A stretch of 64,000 nucleotides of DNA from Actinoallomurus sp963823735. GTDB lineage: Bacteria > Actinomycetota > Actinomycetes > Streptosporangiales > Streptosporangiaceae. Below are positions 24,791 to 33,042 of the stretch, in pieces. Below the pieces are notes generated by a model. That model did no database searches. It was not told the DNA's origin and saw only the letters and a list, made by a program, of their open reading frames with translations. The number at the start of each line of letters is the position of its first letter. Position 1 is the stretch's first letter. Location: positions 1,860,001 through 1,924,000 of the forward strand of contig CAWGMO010000002.1 of NCBI GenBank assembly GCA_963823735.1, in the 5' to 3' direction. Made by a program: the position numbers and the translations under genes.

Positions 24791-26962
24791 TCAGGACATC
24801 CCAGGAAGGAATTGGACGAGCAGATCGATGACCTTGATGCCGGCGAACGGCGCGACGATGCCGCCCACGCCGTACAGGTAGAGGTTGCGGCTGAGCAGCT
24901 TGGACGCGCTGCTCGGGCGGTACTTCACCCCGCGCAGCGCGAGCGGGATCAGCGCGACGATGACGATCGCGTTGAAGATGACCGCCGACAGAATCGCCGA
25001 CTGCGGGCTGTGCAGCCGCATGATGTTGAGCGTGTCCAGACCCGGGTAGACCGCCGCGAACATCGCCGGGATGATCGCGAAGTACTTGGCGATGTCGTTG
25101 GCGATCGAGAACGTCGTCAGCGCGCCCCGGGTGATCAGCAGTTGCTTGCCGATCTCGACGATCTCGATGAGCTTCGTCGGATTGGAGTCGAGGTCGACCA
25201 TGTTGCCGGCCTCCTTGGCGGCCGACGTTCCGGTGTTCATGGCCACGCCGACGTCCGCCTGGGCGAGCGCGGGCGCGTCGTTGGTGCCGTCGCCGGTCAT
25301 CGCGACGAGCTTCCCGCCCTCCTGCTCCTTCTTGATCAGGGCCATCTTGTCCTCGGGCTTGGCCTCGGCGAGGAAGTCGTCCACGCCGGCCTCGTCCGCG
25401 ATCGCCTTGGCGGTCAGCGGGTTGTCGCCCGTGATCATGACGGTGCGGATGCCCATGCTGCGCATCTCGTCGAAGCGCTCGCGCATGCCGGCCTTGACGA
25501 CGTCTTTCAGGTGGATGACGCCGAGGACGTGGGCGGTCGCGCGGCCGCCCTCGCTCACGACCTCGCCGACGACGAGCGGCGTGCCGCCGCTGGCGGAGAT
25601 GCCGTCCACGATGTGGCCGACCTCGTCGGTCGGGTGGCCGCCGTTGTCGCGCACCCACTTCATGACCGCGGTCGCCGCGCCCTTGCGCAGCATCCGCCGC
25701 GGGTCGCCGTCGAGGTCGACGCCGGACATGCGGGTCTGGGCGGTGAACTCGATCCACGACGCGTGGCCCAGCTCCCCCGGCGTACGCTCGCGCAGCCCGT
25801 ACCGGGTCTTGGCGAACACCACGATCGAACGGCCCTCGGGCGTCTCGTCCGACAGGCTGGACAACTGCGCCGCGTCGGCCAGGCGGTCCTCGGTGACGCC
25901 GTCGACCGGGTGGAACTCCGCGGCCTGCCGGTTGCCGAGCGTGATCGTGCCCGTCTTGTCCAGCAGCAGCGTGTTGACGTCGCCGGCGGCCTCGACGGCG
26001 CGGCCGCTCATCGCGAGCACGTTCCGCTGGACGAGCCGGTCCATGCCGGCGATGCCGATGGCGCTGAGCAGCGCCCCGATCGTCGTCGGGATGAGGCAGA
26101 CCAGCAGCGACACCATCACGATGCCGGTCACGCCGTGCGCGTTCAGGGCCGGCGAGTCGGGCACGCCGGGCTGGTTCACCTTCGAGAAGATCGCCAGCGG
26201 CTGGAGCGTCGCCACCGCCAGCACGAAGATGATCGTGAGCGCGGAGAGCAGGATGTTGAGGGCGATCTCGTTCGGCGTCTTCTGCCGGTCGGCGCCCTCG
26301 ACCAGCGCGATCATCTTGTCGATGAAGCTCTCGCCGGGCTTCTGGGTGATCCTGACGATGATCCGGTCGGACAGCACCCGCGTGCCGCCGGTGACCGCGG
26401 ACCGGTCGCCGCCGGACTCCCGGATGACCGGGGCGGACTCTCCCGTGATGGCCGACTCGTCGACGCTGGCGATGCCCTCGACGACGTCACCGTCGCCGGG
26501 GATCGTCTGCCCCGCCTCCACCACCACGTGGTCGCCCTGCTGGAGCCGCGCGGCGGGCACGGACTCCTCCGCCAGGTCTTTTCCCGGCGCCCAGCCCGAG
26601 AGACGGCGCGCCATCGTGTCGGTCTTGGCACGGCGCAGGGTCTCGGCCTGCGCCTTGCCGCGCCCCTCGGCGACGGCCTCGGCCAGGTTGGCGAAGATGA
26701 CGGTCAGCCAGAGCCAGACGACGATCAGCCAGGCGAACCAGCTGCTCTCCGTGACGGCCAGGACCGTACTCCAGACCGCGCCGATCTCGACGATGAGCAT
26801 GACGGGGTTGTGCCACATCACGCGCGGGTCGAGCTTGCGCACGGCGTCCGGCAGCGACTTGAGCAGCTGCTTCGGGTCGAGCAGGCCGCCCTGTACGCGG
26901 CCTCCCGACGGCGTCGGCGGTTCCGGTGCGGGACTCGGTGCTTCCATGACTTGGGTGGACAT
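24791..26962 (-). CDS. kdpB: KdpB, K+-transporting P-type ATPase catalytic subunit
   Basis: A 723-residue P-type ATPase that energises potassium uptake. It has the phosphorylation motif DKTGTITLGNR, the TGES actuator motif (AITGESAPVI), the hinge TGDGTNDAPALAQADVG and about seven helices. The N-terminal 35 residues form a Pro/Ser/Ala extension before the usual KdpB start. It follows kdpA with a 2-base gap and precedes kdpC. All key residues appear intact even though kdpA upstream is frameshifted. Confidence 0.95.
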   Translation of the reverse strand: MSTQVMEAPSPAPEPPTPSGGRVQGGLLDPKQLLKSLPDAVRKLDPRVMWHNPVMLIVEIGAVWSTVLAVTESSWFAWLIVVWLWLTVIFANLAEAVAEGRGKAQAETLRRAKTDTMARRLSGWAPGKDLAEESVPAARLQQGDHVVVEAGQTIPGDGDVVEGIASVDESAITGESAPVIRESGGDRSAVTGGTRVLSDRIIVRITQKPGESFIDKMIALVEGADRQKTPNEIALNILLSALTIIFVLAVATLQPLAIFSKVNQPGVPDSPALNAHGVTGIVMVSLLVCLIPTTIGALLSAIGIAGMDRLVQRNVLAMSGRAVEAAGDVNTLLLDKTGTITLGNRQAAEFHPVDGVTEDRLADAAQLSSLSDETPEGRSIVVFAKTRYGLRERTPGELGHASWIEFTAQTRMSGVDLDGDPRRMLRKGAATAVMKWVRDNGGHPTDEVGHIVDGISASGGTPLVVGEVVSEGGRATAHVLGVIHLKDVVKAGMRERFDEMRSMGIRTVMITGDNPLTAKAIADEAGVDDFLAEAKPEDKMALIKKEQEGGKLVAMTGDGTNDAPALAQADVGVAMNTGTSAAKEAGNMVDLDSNPTKLIEIVEIGKQLLITRGALTTFSIANDIAKYFAIIPAMFAAVYPGLDTLNIMRLHSPQSAILSAVIFNAIVIVALIPLALRGVKYRPSSASKLLSRNLYLYGVGGIVAPFAGIKVIDLLVQFLPGMS

Positions 26963-26964
26963 CT

Positions 26965-28627
26965 CTAGTGGATTCCTTCGGCCAGCGGCCCGAGCGCGAG
27001 CGCCGGGAGGAAGGTGAGGGCGACGAGGATGACCGTCACGCCGGCGACCATGCCGACGAACTGCGGACGGTGCGTGGGCAGCGTTCCCTCGGACGCCGGG
27101 GTGTGGCCCTGTCGCGCGAGCGACCCGGCCAGCCCGAGGGCGAAGACCAGCGGGGCGAAGCGCCCGACGACCATCGCCAGGCCGAGCGCCGTGTCGTACC
27201 AGGCCGTGTTCACGGTGATGCCCGCGAACGCCGACCCGTTGTTGTTCGACGCCGACGTGAAGGCGTACAGGACCTCGGACAGGCCGTGCGGGCCCGTGTT
27301 GGCCATGCCCGCGCGCTCGCCCGGCAGGGCCATCGCGAAGGCGGTGCCGACGAGCACGCAGATCGGCGTGATCAGGAAGTACATCGACGCGAACTTGATC
27401 TCGCGGCTGCCGATCTTCTTCCCGAGGTACTCAGGCGTGCGGCCGACCATGAGACCCGCGACGAACACCGTGATGACGGCCAGGATCAGCATCCCGTAGA
27501 GACCGGATCCGGTGCCGCCGGGCGCGACCTCGCCCAGCATCATGTTGAACATCGCCATCATGCCGCCGAGGCTCGTGTACGAGTCGTGGAAGGAGTCCAC
27601 GGCGCCCGTCGAGGTCAGGGTGGTCGCGTCGGCGAACGTCGCGGAGTTCGCGACGCCGAATCTCATCTCGACGCCCTCCATCGACGAGCCGATCGCCGTC
27701 GGGACCGTGCCGTGGTGGGCGAGCTGGAAGAACGACATCAGCGTGACGCTGATGACCGCGAGGACGGCCATGACGCTGACCAGCGCGTACCCCTGCTTGT
27801 TGCTGCCGACCATCCGGCCGAACGTCCGCGGCAGGGAGAACGGAGATGACGAGCAGGAGGAAGATCTCGATCCAGTTCGTCCAGGTCGTCGGGTTCTCGA
27901 ACGGGTGGGCGGAGTTGGCGTTGTAGAAGCCGCCGCCGTTCGTGCCCAGCTCCTTGATGGCCTCCTGGCTCGCGACCGGGCCGCCGGTGATCGACTGCTT
28001 GGCACCGGCGAGGGTCTGGATCGTGTGCGGGTCGTGGAAGTTCTGCACGGCGCCGCCCGCCATCAAGACGATCGCGCCGAGGAAGGCGATCGGCAGCAGG
28101 ATGCGGAAGACGCAGCGCACCAGGTCGACCCAGAAGTTGCCGAGGTGCTCGGTGCGCTTGCGCGCGAACCCGCGTACGAGGGCGATCGCGACCGCGATGC
28201 CGACGGCGGCGGACACGAAGTTCTGCACGGCCAGCCCGGACATCTGCACCAGATGCCCCATCGTGGACTCGCCGGAGTAGGACTGCCAGTTCGTGTTGGT
28301 GGTGAAGCTGATCGCGGTGTTCCACGCCTGGTGCGTCATGACCGGCTTGAAGCCGAGGCTCAGCATCAGATGGTTCTGCACGCGCTGGAACACGTACAGG
28401 AACAGCACCGAGAGCACCGAGAAGGCCAGGACGCCGCGCGCGTACGCGCTCCAGGTCTGCTCGGCGTCCGGCCGCACGCCGATGAGGCGGTAGGCCAGTC
28501 TCTCGGCCTTCGCGTGCTTCGTACCGGTGAAGACCCGGTACATGTGGTCGCCCAGCGGCCGGTAGGCCACCGCCAGCGCGAGCACGAGGGATCCGGTGAA
28601 CAGGATCCCCGCGGTCGTCGTACTCAT
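26965..28627 (-). pseudogene. kdpA: kdpA, K+-translocating subunit, apparent 1-base frameshift
   Basis: KdpA is the potassium-selective membrane subunit. The first part (28627 down to about 27845) encodes FTTNTNWQSYSGE and ELGTNGGGFYNANSAHPF, then FLLLVI. The correct sequence continues in another frame as PFSLPRTFGRMVGSNKQG, FGVANSATFADATT and SASNNNGSAFAG to the stop at 26965. Removing one base near 27844 restores a 553-residue protein with all four selectivity loops, the normal length. As read, the product would stop out of frame near 27431. The gene has intact flanks, so a sequencing or assembly error is as likely as a true mutation. ATG 28627 directly follows the kdpF stop. Confidence 0.9.
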
Positions 28628-28717
28628 CTAGAAGCGCTCCGGGAAGAGTAGGGCCGCGATCAGGAAGACGGACAGGGCGACGGCCAGGATGAGGCCGACC
28701 AGGTTCTCGGCGTTCAC
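28628..28717 (-). CDS. kdpF: KdpF, small subunit of the K+-transporting ATPase
   Basis: A 29-residue single-helix peptide beginning with a GTG (MNAENLVGLIL) and ending LLFPERF. It stabilises the KdpABC complex. Length, position immediately before kdpA and the LFPERF-type end are diagnostic. The stop codon abuts the kdpA ATG with no gap. Confidence 0.9.
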   Translation of the reverse strand: MNAENLVGLILAVALSVFLIAALLFPERF

Positions 28718-29226
28718 GTGCCGCTCACAGCCGTTCGACCGCCTTCACGAGCAGGCCGAGCAGGGCGAAGATCGCCACTGTCAGCAGGATGTAGGCCAGG
28801 TCTGCCATCTCTTCTTTCCTCGATCAGGTGTACGGGGGCCGTCCGTACGGACAGGGCCGCGCCCGTGTACGTGACAGCCCCCGATGTCCGGTCCCGCCCA
28901 AGGCCCTTCCGGCGTGCCGCGACGGCGTGCGCCGACGCGGCCACGACTCCGGCGAGGAGGAGGATCACTGCGCGTACGGCGTCCTCACGCCCCGTGATCC
29001 GTATGTCCCCAAGCCGGTCCACGTCGAAGCCGGTGACGCACAGCCAGCCGATGGCGCCCAGCGCGACGCCCGCCACGACCGGCGCCCGCGCCGACCAGCA
29101 GCACACGGACAGCACGACGGCGGCGAACGCCGGTTGCCAGGACGTCCCGGCGAGCAGGATCGCGAGCGCGAAGGCACAGCCGCTCCCGCCGGCCAGCGGC
29201 CAGGCGGAAGCCTCCAGACGCGTCAT
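28714..29226 (-). CDS. Predicted membrane protein at the head of the kdp operon
   Basis: A 170-residue protein. Residues 10-105 contain about four hydrophobic segments (GCAFALAILLAG, AFAAVVLSVCCW, VAGVALGAIGWLCV, AVILLLAGVVAASAHAVAA). This resembles the four-helix DUF4118 region of KdpD without kinase domains. The ATG at 29226 has a GGAGGAG site. The last 60 residues are polar and overlap, in other frames, the 27-residue micropeptide and the kdpF start, so the true C-terminus may be shorter in relatives. The role is unknown, and position suggests potassium sensing or transport. Confidence 0.6.
   Translation of the reverse strand: MTRLEASAWPLAGGSGCAFALAILLAGTSWQPAFAAVVLSVCCWSARAPVVAGVALGAIGWLCVTGFDVDRLGDIRITGREDAVRAVILLLAGVVAASAHAVAARRKGLGRDRTSGAVTYTGAALSVRTAPVHLIEERRDGRPGLHPADSGDLRPARPAREGGRTAVSGT
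28725..28808 (-). CDS. 27-residue membrane micropeptide upstream of kdpF
   Basis: ATG at 28808 with a strong GAGGAAAG site encodes 27 residues: MADLAYILL, a single helix through FALLGLLV, and a basic tail KAVERL before TGA. It lies 7 bases upstream of the kdpF GTG. Size, topology and site strength resemble kdpF itself, but the C-terminus differs (KAVERL against LFPERF). It could be an extra small subunit or a regulator of the pump, which is inference. It is too short for standard gene finders. Confidence 0.65.
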   Translation of the reverse strand: MADLAYILLTVAIFALLGLLVKAVERL

Positions 29227-29314
29227 CGCTCCTCCTTGAACGTGACAGCGGGTGATTTGCCCGCACATCTGGAGTCAACAGCCGAAATCGCCTGCTCAGC
29301 CGCGCGTTGACGCC

Positions 29315-29355
29315 CTCTTAGCGCCCCGGCACCGGCTCTTAACGGGCCTCTAACG
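29315..29355. promoter_or_regulatory. Three direct repeats upstream of the kdp operon
   Basis: Read on the minus strand, CGTTAGAG (29355-29348), CGTTAAGAG (29344-29336) and CGCTAAGAG (29323-29315) lie 90-130 bases before the first gene of the kdp transcript. OmpR-family regulators such as KdpE bind direct repeats, so this is a candidate operator. The first repeat touches the stop of the adjacent 39-codon gene. Confidence 0.35.
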
Positions 29356-29469
29356 CGGGGCGCGGCGGAACCCGCGCGGATCCGCGAGGTAGCGGTCGAG
29401 GTCCGGGTCTGCGTCCGCCCACAGGACCGTGCCCGATCCGTGGTCGAAGAAGAAGCGCGCCGACGGCAT
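29350..29469 (-). CDS. Small conserved-type hypothetical protein
   Basis: A 39-residue protein starting MPSARFFFDHGSGTVLWAD. The FFFDxGSGTxLW pattern resembles a family of small actinobacterial proteins that I have seen annotated only as hypothetical. Its ATG overlaps the LysR stop by one base (TGATG), so it is translated with that regulator. Function unknown. Confidence 0.55.
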   Translation of the reverse strand: MPSARFFFDHGSGTVLWADADPDLDRYLADPRGFRRAPR

Positions 29470-30359
29470 CAGCCGCGTGCCACCTTCAGCAGGAGCAGGG
29501 CAGTGGCGGGGAGTTCGCGGCCACGGGGCCACACGGCACGCAGGATCCGGTCCAGGGGCAGCTCGGAGGGCACCTCCACGAGGCGGCCCGCGGCGATCTC
29601 GTCGGCCACGGCCAGCGCGCTGAGAACGGCCGGGGCCGTACCGGAGACCGCGGCGGCGCGGAGGGGCGCGGTCGCGCCGAGCTCCAGCGCGGGTTCGGCG
29701 ACGCCTCCGCTGGGGGCCAGGGCCGCCTCCAGGGTCTCGCGGGTGCCGGAGCCCGCCTCGCGCAGGAGCAGCGGCGTCGTCGCGAGCTCGATCGGGCGCA
29801 GCGGGCGGCGTTTACGCGACCACGGGTGGCCCGGCGCGACCACGACGACGAGGCGGTCGCGGCCGACGGCGCGGCTGTGCAGGTCGCGCGGGGCTCCGCG
29901 GCCCTCGATGAAACCGAGGTCGGCCTCGCCGGCGCGCAGGCGTTCGATGACATGGGTGCTGTTGGCGACGTTCAGCTCGACGTGCACGCCCGGGTCGACG
30001 TCCCGCAGCGCGACGAGCCAGCCGGGGACGAGATGCTCGGCGATCGTCAGGCTCGCCGTCACCCGCAGCCGGTCGGGACGCCGCGTGCGCAGCGCCGCCG
30101 CGCCCTCCACCAGCGCGTACGCCTGGTCCAGCACCGAACGGGCCCAGTCCGTCACGACCAGCCCCGACGACGTCAGCTGCGAACCGCTGGGCGAGCGCAC
30201 CAGCAGCCGTACGCCGAGACGGCGCTCCAGGGTGCGCATCCGCACGCTCGCCGACGGCTGGCTGATGCCCTGCCGCGCCGCCGCCTGGCCGAGGCTCCCG
30301 GTCTCGGCGACGGCGACCAGCAGCTCCAGCGTCTCAAGGTCCGGCAGCCGTGGGGTCAT
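29469..30359 (-). CDS. LysR-family regulator of the YeiH-type gene
   Basis: A 296-residue LysR regulator. The helix-turn-helix is at residues 8-65 (ELLVAVAETGSLGQAAARQG, SQPSASVRMRTLERRLG). The C-terminal co-inducer domain resembles CysB/YeiE-type members (GEADLGFIEGRG, LLLREAGSGTRETLE). It is divergent from a YeiH/UPF0324 gene. The same LysR-YeiH arrangement is known from E. coli YeiE-YeiH. A LysR box overlaps its own start codon, which predicts autoregulation. Confidence 0.9.
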   Translation of the reverse strand: MTPRLPDLETLELLVAVAETGSLGQAAARQGISQPSASVRMRTLERRLGVRLLVRSPSGSQLTSSGLVVTDWARSVLDQAYALVEGAAALRTRRPDRLRVTASLTIAEHLVPGWLVALRDVDPGVHVELNVANSTHVIERLRAGEADLGFIEGRGAPRDLHSRAVGRDRLVVVVAPGHPWSRKRRPLRPIELATTPLLLREAGSGTRETLEAALAPSGGVAEPALELGATAPLRAAAVSGTAPAVLSALAVADEIAAGRLVEVPSELPLDRILRAVWPRGRELPATALLLLKVARG

Positions 30360-30373
30360 AGGCGGACTCTATG
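30357..30373. promoter_or_regulatory. LysR box (T-N11-A) in the divergent promoter
   Basis: A perfect inverted repeat CATAG-N7-CTATG spans 30357-30373 and contains the canonical T-N11-A (T30359 to A30371). It overlaps the lysR ATG and lies about 60 bases upstream of the YeiH-type start. It is a strong candidate site for autorepression and activation. Confidence 0.65.
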
Positions 30374-30430
30374 ACGTCACAGGCGAACACCTGCTAGTGG
30401 GACGTACGTGAAGCGCCGATCCTGGAGGTC

Positions 30431-31504
30431 ATGTCGATCTCAATGATGCGATCACCGGTACTGGCGCGCGTACGGCTCAGGCCGCCCGGCAACGGCCTGG
30501 CGCCCGGCCTGGCCGTCTGCGCCGCGGGCGTCGTGGTGTCCTGGGGGATCCACCGCCTGGTGGGCGCCGTTCCGATGCTGACGGCCGCCCTGCTCCTCGG
30601 TGTGATCGCGGTCAACACCGGGGCACTGCCCGAGGCCACCCGCGCGGGCTCCCGCTTCGCCGCCAGCCGGCTGATGCGGGCCGGCGTCGTCCTGCTCGGC
30701 CTCCAGATCGCGCTGAGCGACATCGCCGGGCTGGGGTGGGAGACGATCGTCATGACGGTGGTCGTCCTGCTGGCGACGTTCTTCGGCACGCAGTGGCTGG
30801 GCCGCCGGATGGGCCTGTCCGCCCGCATGTCCCTGCTGGTCGCGTCCGGCTTCGCCATCTGCGGCGCCTCGGCGGTCGCCGCCGTCAACGGCGCCCTCGG
30901 CACGCGTTCGGGCGACCAGGAGGCCGAACGCGACACCGCGACCGCCGTCGCCCTCGTCACCCTCTGCGGAACCCTGGCCATCGCCGTGATGCCCGCCGCG
31001 GGCAACCTGCTCGGCCTGCCGACGTACGACCTGGGCCGCTGGGTCGGCGCGAGCGTCCACGACGTGGGCCAGGTCGTCGCCACCGCCACCGTCGCGGGCC
31101 CGGCGGCGCTGATGCCCGCGATCGCGGTGAAACTGGTCCGCGTCGCGATGCTGGCCCCGGTGACGGCGATGGTGGCCCTCCACACCCGCCGCCCCGAGCC
31201 GGCCGAGGGGGCCGACACGGCCGAAGCCGCCGGTGAGCGCCGCAAGCAGCCGATCCTGCCGCTGTTCCTGCTCGGCTTCCTGGCGATGGTCGCCCTGCGC
31301 TCGACCGGCCTGCTCCCCACCACGGCCCTGACCGCCGCGAGCACGACGAAGGACCTGCTGTTCGCCGCCGCACTGTTCGGCCTGGGCAGCGCGGTACGCC
31401 TGCGCGTCCTGTTCCGAACCGGCCGCCGCGCCCTGCTCCTGGGCCTGACGTCCTGGGTCCTGATCGCCACCGTGTCGTACGCCGGCGTCCTCCTCACCCG
31501 CTGA
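30431..31504 (+). CDS. YeiH/UPF0324-family membrane protein (putative sulfate/anion exporter)
   Basis: A 357-residue membrane protein with about ten helices and YeiH signatures (RAGVVLLGLQIALSDI, SGFAICGASAVAAV, GASVHDVGQVVATA, KDLLFAAALFGLGSAVRL). The family is annotated as putative sulfate or sulfonate-related exporters. The substrate is not established here. ATG 30431 follows GGAGG very closely, so 30443 is an alternative start. Expression is probably controlled by the divergent LysR. It converges on the Uma2 gene with a 14-base gap. Confidence 0.85.
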   Translation: MSISMMRSPVLARVRLRPPGNGLAPGLAVCAAGVVVSWGIHRLVGAVPMLTAALLLGVIAVNTGALPEATRAGSRFAASRLMRAGVVLLGLQIALSDIAGLGWETIVMTVVVLLATFFGTQWLGRRMGLSARMSLLVASGFAICGASAVAAVNGALGTRSGDQEAERDTATAVALVTLCGTLAIAVMPAAGNLLGLPTYDLGRWVGASVHDVGQVVATATVAGPAALMPAIAVKLVRVAMLAPVTAMVALHTRRPEPAEGADTAEAAGERRKQPILPLFLLGFLAMVALRSTGLLPTTALTAASTTKDLLFAAALFGLGSAVRLRVLFRTGRRALLLGLTSWVLIATVSYAGVLLTR

Positions 31505-31518
31505 CCGAAGCGGGCCCC

Positions 31519-32091
31519 TCAGCCCCGAGGCCCGACGAGATCCGCAGGATCGAAACTCAGCTCGAACGGGACGCTCAGGTGGAGGCGACCGCCCGCTCTG
31601 GCGTCGGCCACCTTGTGATACTCGACGCCTCGAAGCTCGTGGACGGTCACTCTCAGCCCGTCGATCAGGTCGACCTCGACATAGAAGCGGATGGCGGCCT
31701 CGGCATAGCGCTGCGGTTTCCAGGCGCGCTCGAACTTTGAGTTGCCGGGGCTGAGGATCTCCGCCACCAAGGTCACATCGGCGGGCTCGACGAACTGACC
31801 TGCCCCCGAGAGCGCCTCCGCGTCGGCCACCATGACATCGGGGATGAGCAGGTCGGATCCGATACGAAGATTGATCTCACGCATCGCCTCGAGTTCGGAG
31901 GACGCCGCGCTGTCGAACAGCCGCTCCAGTCGCTTACCGGCCCTCTGATGATGATTGGCGGGCACAGGGGATACCACCAGTCTTCCTTCGATGAGCTCAT
32001 GCCGCATTCCGTCCTCGGGGAGGGCGAGAAGCTCGTCGATCGTCCACGGTCCTGTGTGATAGCTCGACGGCATGGCGAAAGCCTCGGTCAT
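31519..32091 (-). CDS. Uma2-family (DUF820) putative endonuclease
   Basis: A 190-residue protein of the PD-(D/E)XK-like Uma2 family. Typical motifs are MRHELIEGRLVVSP, LLIPDVMVAD (acidic residue) and VAEILSPGNSKFE with the following Lys. The ATG at 32091 has a GGAGGT site at 32102-32107. Uma2 genes are abundant in filamentous actinomycetes, often multicopy, and of uncertain biological role. Codon use looks slightly less GC-rich than in neighbours, suggesting later arrival. Confidence 0.88.
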   Translation of the reverse strand: MTEAFAMPSSYHTGPWTIDELLALPEDGMRHELIEGRLVVSPVPANHHQRAGKRLERLFDSAASSELEAMREINLRIGSDLLIPDVMVADAEALSGAGQFVEPADVTLVAEILSPGNSKFERAWKPQRYAEAAIRFYVEVDLIDGLRVTVHELRGVEYHKVADARAGGRLHLSVPFELSFDPADLVGPRG

Positions 32092-32170
32092 CGGTGGTTT
32101 ACCTCCGTGCACGTTGCCCAGTTTTACACGCCGCTTGCCTAACTCTAAGCAATCGACCGGTCACTCGGCG

Positions 32171-32214
32171 GCAAAACGAAACCCGCCGCCGACGGCGTTC
32201 GTCGGCGGCGGGTT
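32171..32214 (-). terminator. Strong intrinsic terminator after the DUF3710 gene
   Basis: A 14-bp perfect stem (32180-32193 and 32201-32214) with a 7-base loop is followed, in the leftward direction, by a T-rich stretch (TTTCGTTTTG). It lies 9 bases past the stop of the DUF3710 gene and ends the dut-DUF3710 transcript. Confidence 0.85.
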
Positions 32215-32223
32215 CGTGAAGCG

Positions 32224-33039
32224 TCAGCGGACCTCGGTGATCTCCGGGCCTCGCTCAAAAGGGTTCAAGGGCGGCCTGCCCTCTTCGCCCTCCTCCGCCT
32301 CGGCCTCGGCGGCCATGGCCTGCTGGGCCTCGGCCGGGAGGGTGAGTTCGAGGAGTTCGCGCGGTGGCATCGGGTCTTCGCCGCGTACGACGACGATGTG
32401 CTGGAAGACGGTCTCCATCACGCGGGCCTGCTCGGGGTCCTCAAGGGCGGCGCCGCTGAGTACGCCGCGCAGGAACCAGCGCGGGCCGTCGACGCCGATG
32501 AAACGCACCGGCTGCCAGCCGAAGCCCTGCTCGGCGATGTCCGGCGGGACCTGGTCGGCCATCTCCTCGGGGATGGCGACGGGCACCATTCCGTGGAGCT
32601 CGACACCGAACGGGCCCTCGGCCTCCTGGGTCTCCCCTTCGGCCTGCTTGATCTCGTCGGCGGTCTCCTTGCGGATCTCTTCCCAGATGCCGTTCTTCTT
32701 CGGAGCGGCGAAGGGCTGGATCTGGAGGCCGCTCTCACCGTGCACGACGGTGATGGCGACGATGCGTCCCCCGACGGGGTTGCCCTCGGCGTCCTGATCG
32801 ACGGCTTCGACGTTCACCTGGATCTCGATGCCCTCACCGATGGGCACCTGGATCGCGCCGAAGTCGACCCGCTCCATCTCGGGGACGGACTCGGCCTCGG
32901 AGTCCCAGGGGCCACCGTGCTTCACGGCCGCGGGTTCCTGCGCCTCCTCGGCGTCGGTCTCCTCGTCCGCGACGGTCTCCTCGTCGGTCGGCTCGAGGGT
33001 CTTCTCGGGCTCATCGTCCCGACGACGGCGTCGAAACAC
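32224..33039 (-). CDS. DUF3710 protein
   Basis: A 271-residue soluble protein of unknown function that is conserved next to dut in actinobacteria. A charged N-terminus (FRRRRRDDEPEK) leads into an acidic linker, then a DUF3710 domain (VDFGAIQVPIGEGIEIQV, GWQPVRFIGVDGPRWFLRGV, FQHIVVVRGEDPMPPRELL) and an acidic tail. It starts 3 bases after the dut stop. It corresponds to Rv2696c. Confidence 0.9.
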   Translation of the reverse strand: MFRRRRRDDEPEKTLEPTDEETVADEETDAEEAQEPAAVKHGGPWDSEAESVPEMERVDFGAIQVPIGEGIEIQVNVEAVDQDAEGNPVGGRIVAITVVHGESGLQIQPFAAPKKNGIWEEIRKETADEIKQAEGETQEAEGPFGVELHGMVPVAIPEEMADQVPPDIAEQGFGWQPVRFIGVDGPRWFLRGVLSGAALEDPEQARVMETVFQHIVVVRGEDPMPPRELLELTLPAEAQQAMAAEAEAEEGEEGRPPLNPFERGPEITEVR

Positions 33040-33042
33040 GAC

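Noticed and set aside
31519..32091. Uma2 gene as part of a mobile element
   Set aside because: No transposase, integrase or terminal repeat is seen around it.
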